DNA from: Ecdyonurus torrentis
Lineage: Eukaryota > Arthropoda > Insecta > Ephemeroptera > Heptageniidae
NCBI GenBank assembly: GCA_949318235.1
Contig: OX439127.1
Coordinates: forward strand, 39,910,858 to 39,974,857
Length of the DNA stretch: 64,000 bases
Direction: 5' to 3'
Shown: positions 63,078-64,000 of the stretch, piece by piece
Position numbering within the stretch: position 1 is the first letter of the stretch
Layout of the letters: the number at the start of each line of letters is the position of its first letter
Position numbers and translations under genes: made by a program
The notes under the pieces: model-generated
Database searches by the model: none
The model's input: the letters and a program-made list of their open reading frames with translations, nothing else
What the model was told of the DNA's origin: nothing

Positions 63078-64000
63078 TTTATTAATTTTATATTTGATTT
63101 ACATTTTAATGTTATGCTTTTATAATAAAAAGTCCCTATTTTTTCTTTGGTTGAAAATTTCTTATCATACTAATCCATTTGTTTAAATATAGAACCAATC
63201 ATTAATTTTAGCATCCTAATTAAACAAAGATTTAGTCTGTAGAAAAAGTGTGTATAACCAAGTAATAATGATATTTCATATTTTTGTGTAAGGAGAAGTA
63301 CTGATACATTGATGAATTGCTATAGATAGACATATTTTTAGGTTGAAAGGAGATTAAAAATGAACAATTAAAATGCTGCAGTCTTCCATTTATTATTATT
63401 ATTAATATTTTACTGCCTGCATGCTTAAATCCTATTTCATAATTCCATATATTTCATCTATTCTAAAACATAAAAGCATTTTTTATGCTTCTAACATTGT
63501 AAACTTTTTGGCGTGTTAAGTCAGCTTATATGCTTGATTTCAACATGCATGTGGAGTGCAAAGCCTTAAAATATCAAGAAACTTCTTAAACTACTTATGT
63601 TTCAACTTATTATTATCATTATCTAACATTTAATTGCTTAAGGGACCGTGTAAGTTGAAACAGTCTCCGTAAGATTAGCATGCAAAAGAGACTTTTAGTA
63701 TTTACGTTCTCTCTCTGTGAATATGATGTAATTATGACTGAAATTTATTATGCTGTAATCAGCATAAAATTTCGCTTTGAGGCCTGTTGATAAAATTTTT
63801 ATATTATCCATAGAATTTTTTATAATTAATTTCAAAGTTTGATAATTTTTTAGTGAAGTTGTATATTTATTTTAGTGGTAACATTTACTGTCGTCAATAA
63901 GTCTGCGTACTGTATATAATACAATAGCACTGCTGCACCTTTGTAAGTCAAAAAGTGCAGTAAAAAGTAAGTGAACAAAGAGCAGTTTTTCAATATAAGG
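62992..64000 (+). other. intersectin intron running to window end
   Basis: AT-rich, with a poly-T run at about 63050-63074. I recognise no SH3D exon before the window ends. Confidence 0.5.

Overview
The window is a 64 kb piece of a very AT-rich, repeat-swollen metazoan genome. All coding sequence is split by GT-AG introns, and the protein sequences look arthropod: the intersectin N-terminus resembles the insect Dap160 type. Many long (TA)n, (GA)n and (CTTT)n arrays would suit a crustacean or another arthropod with a microsatellite-rich genome. That taxonomic guess is inference; no species-specific marker is visible.

Three protein-coding genes lie on the + strand. (1) 2659-10891 is a complete seven-coding-exon gene for a secreted GDSL/SGNH lipase of the phospholipase B1 type (431 aa), with a likely noncoding first exon at about 75-318. 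(2) 29201-32906 is a complete eight-exon paralogue of exactly the same length (431 aa), with two introns placed differently in its first half and an unusual block III motif. (3) 38289-62991 is the 5' part (22 exons, 1113 codons, frame intact throughout) of intersectin/Dap160: EH1, EH2, coiled coil, SH3A, SH3B, SH3C and linker. The gene runs off the right edge, so the remaining SH3 domains and any DH-PH-C2 tail lie outside. Exon joins were made by hand from splice signals; every junction keeps phase, and both lipases sum to exactly 432 codons including the stop.

The two lipases are a tandem duplication, probably both secreted and acting on phospholipid or related esters. Intersectin is an unrelated endocytic scaffold that happens to be next door.

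Between and inside the genes the DNA is mostly short non-autonomous transposons and microsatellites. At least six elements (18972-20225, 35497-36907, 46613-47848, 48229-48567, 54678-56199, 61227-61737) share one architecture: terminal inverted repeats plus a short word, different in each family, reiterated many times in the subterminal regions. Two of these (46613-47848, 61227-61737) have perfect 8-bp target duplications, diagnostic of hAT-type insertion. Other foldback elements include a Tc1/mariner-like MITE at 14364-14664, a hAT MITE at 17959-18136, and a family with copies in at least five intersectin introns. One intersectin intron (54668-56426), which interrupts the SH3A coding sequence, is almost entirely two inverted-repeat elements, the first beginning 10 nt after the 5' splice site. 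A decayed non-LTR retrotransposon RT fragment sits at about 6000-6769 on the minus strand. There is a 200-base assembly gap inside a giant (CTTT)n array (22805-23004). I see no rRNA, intact tRNA, CRISPR or prokaryotic features.
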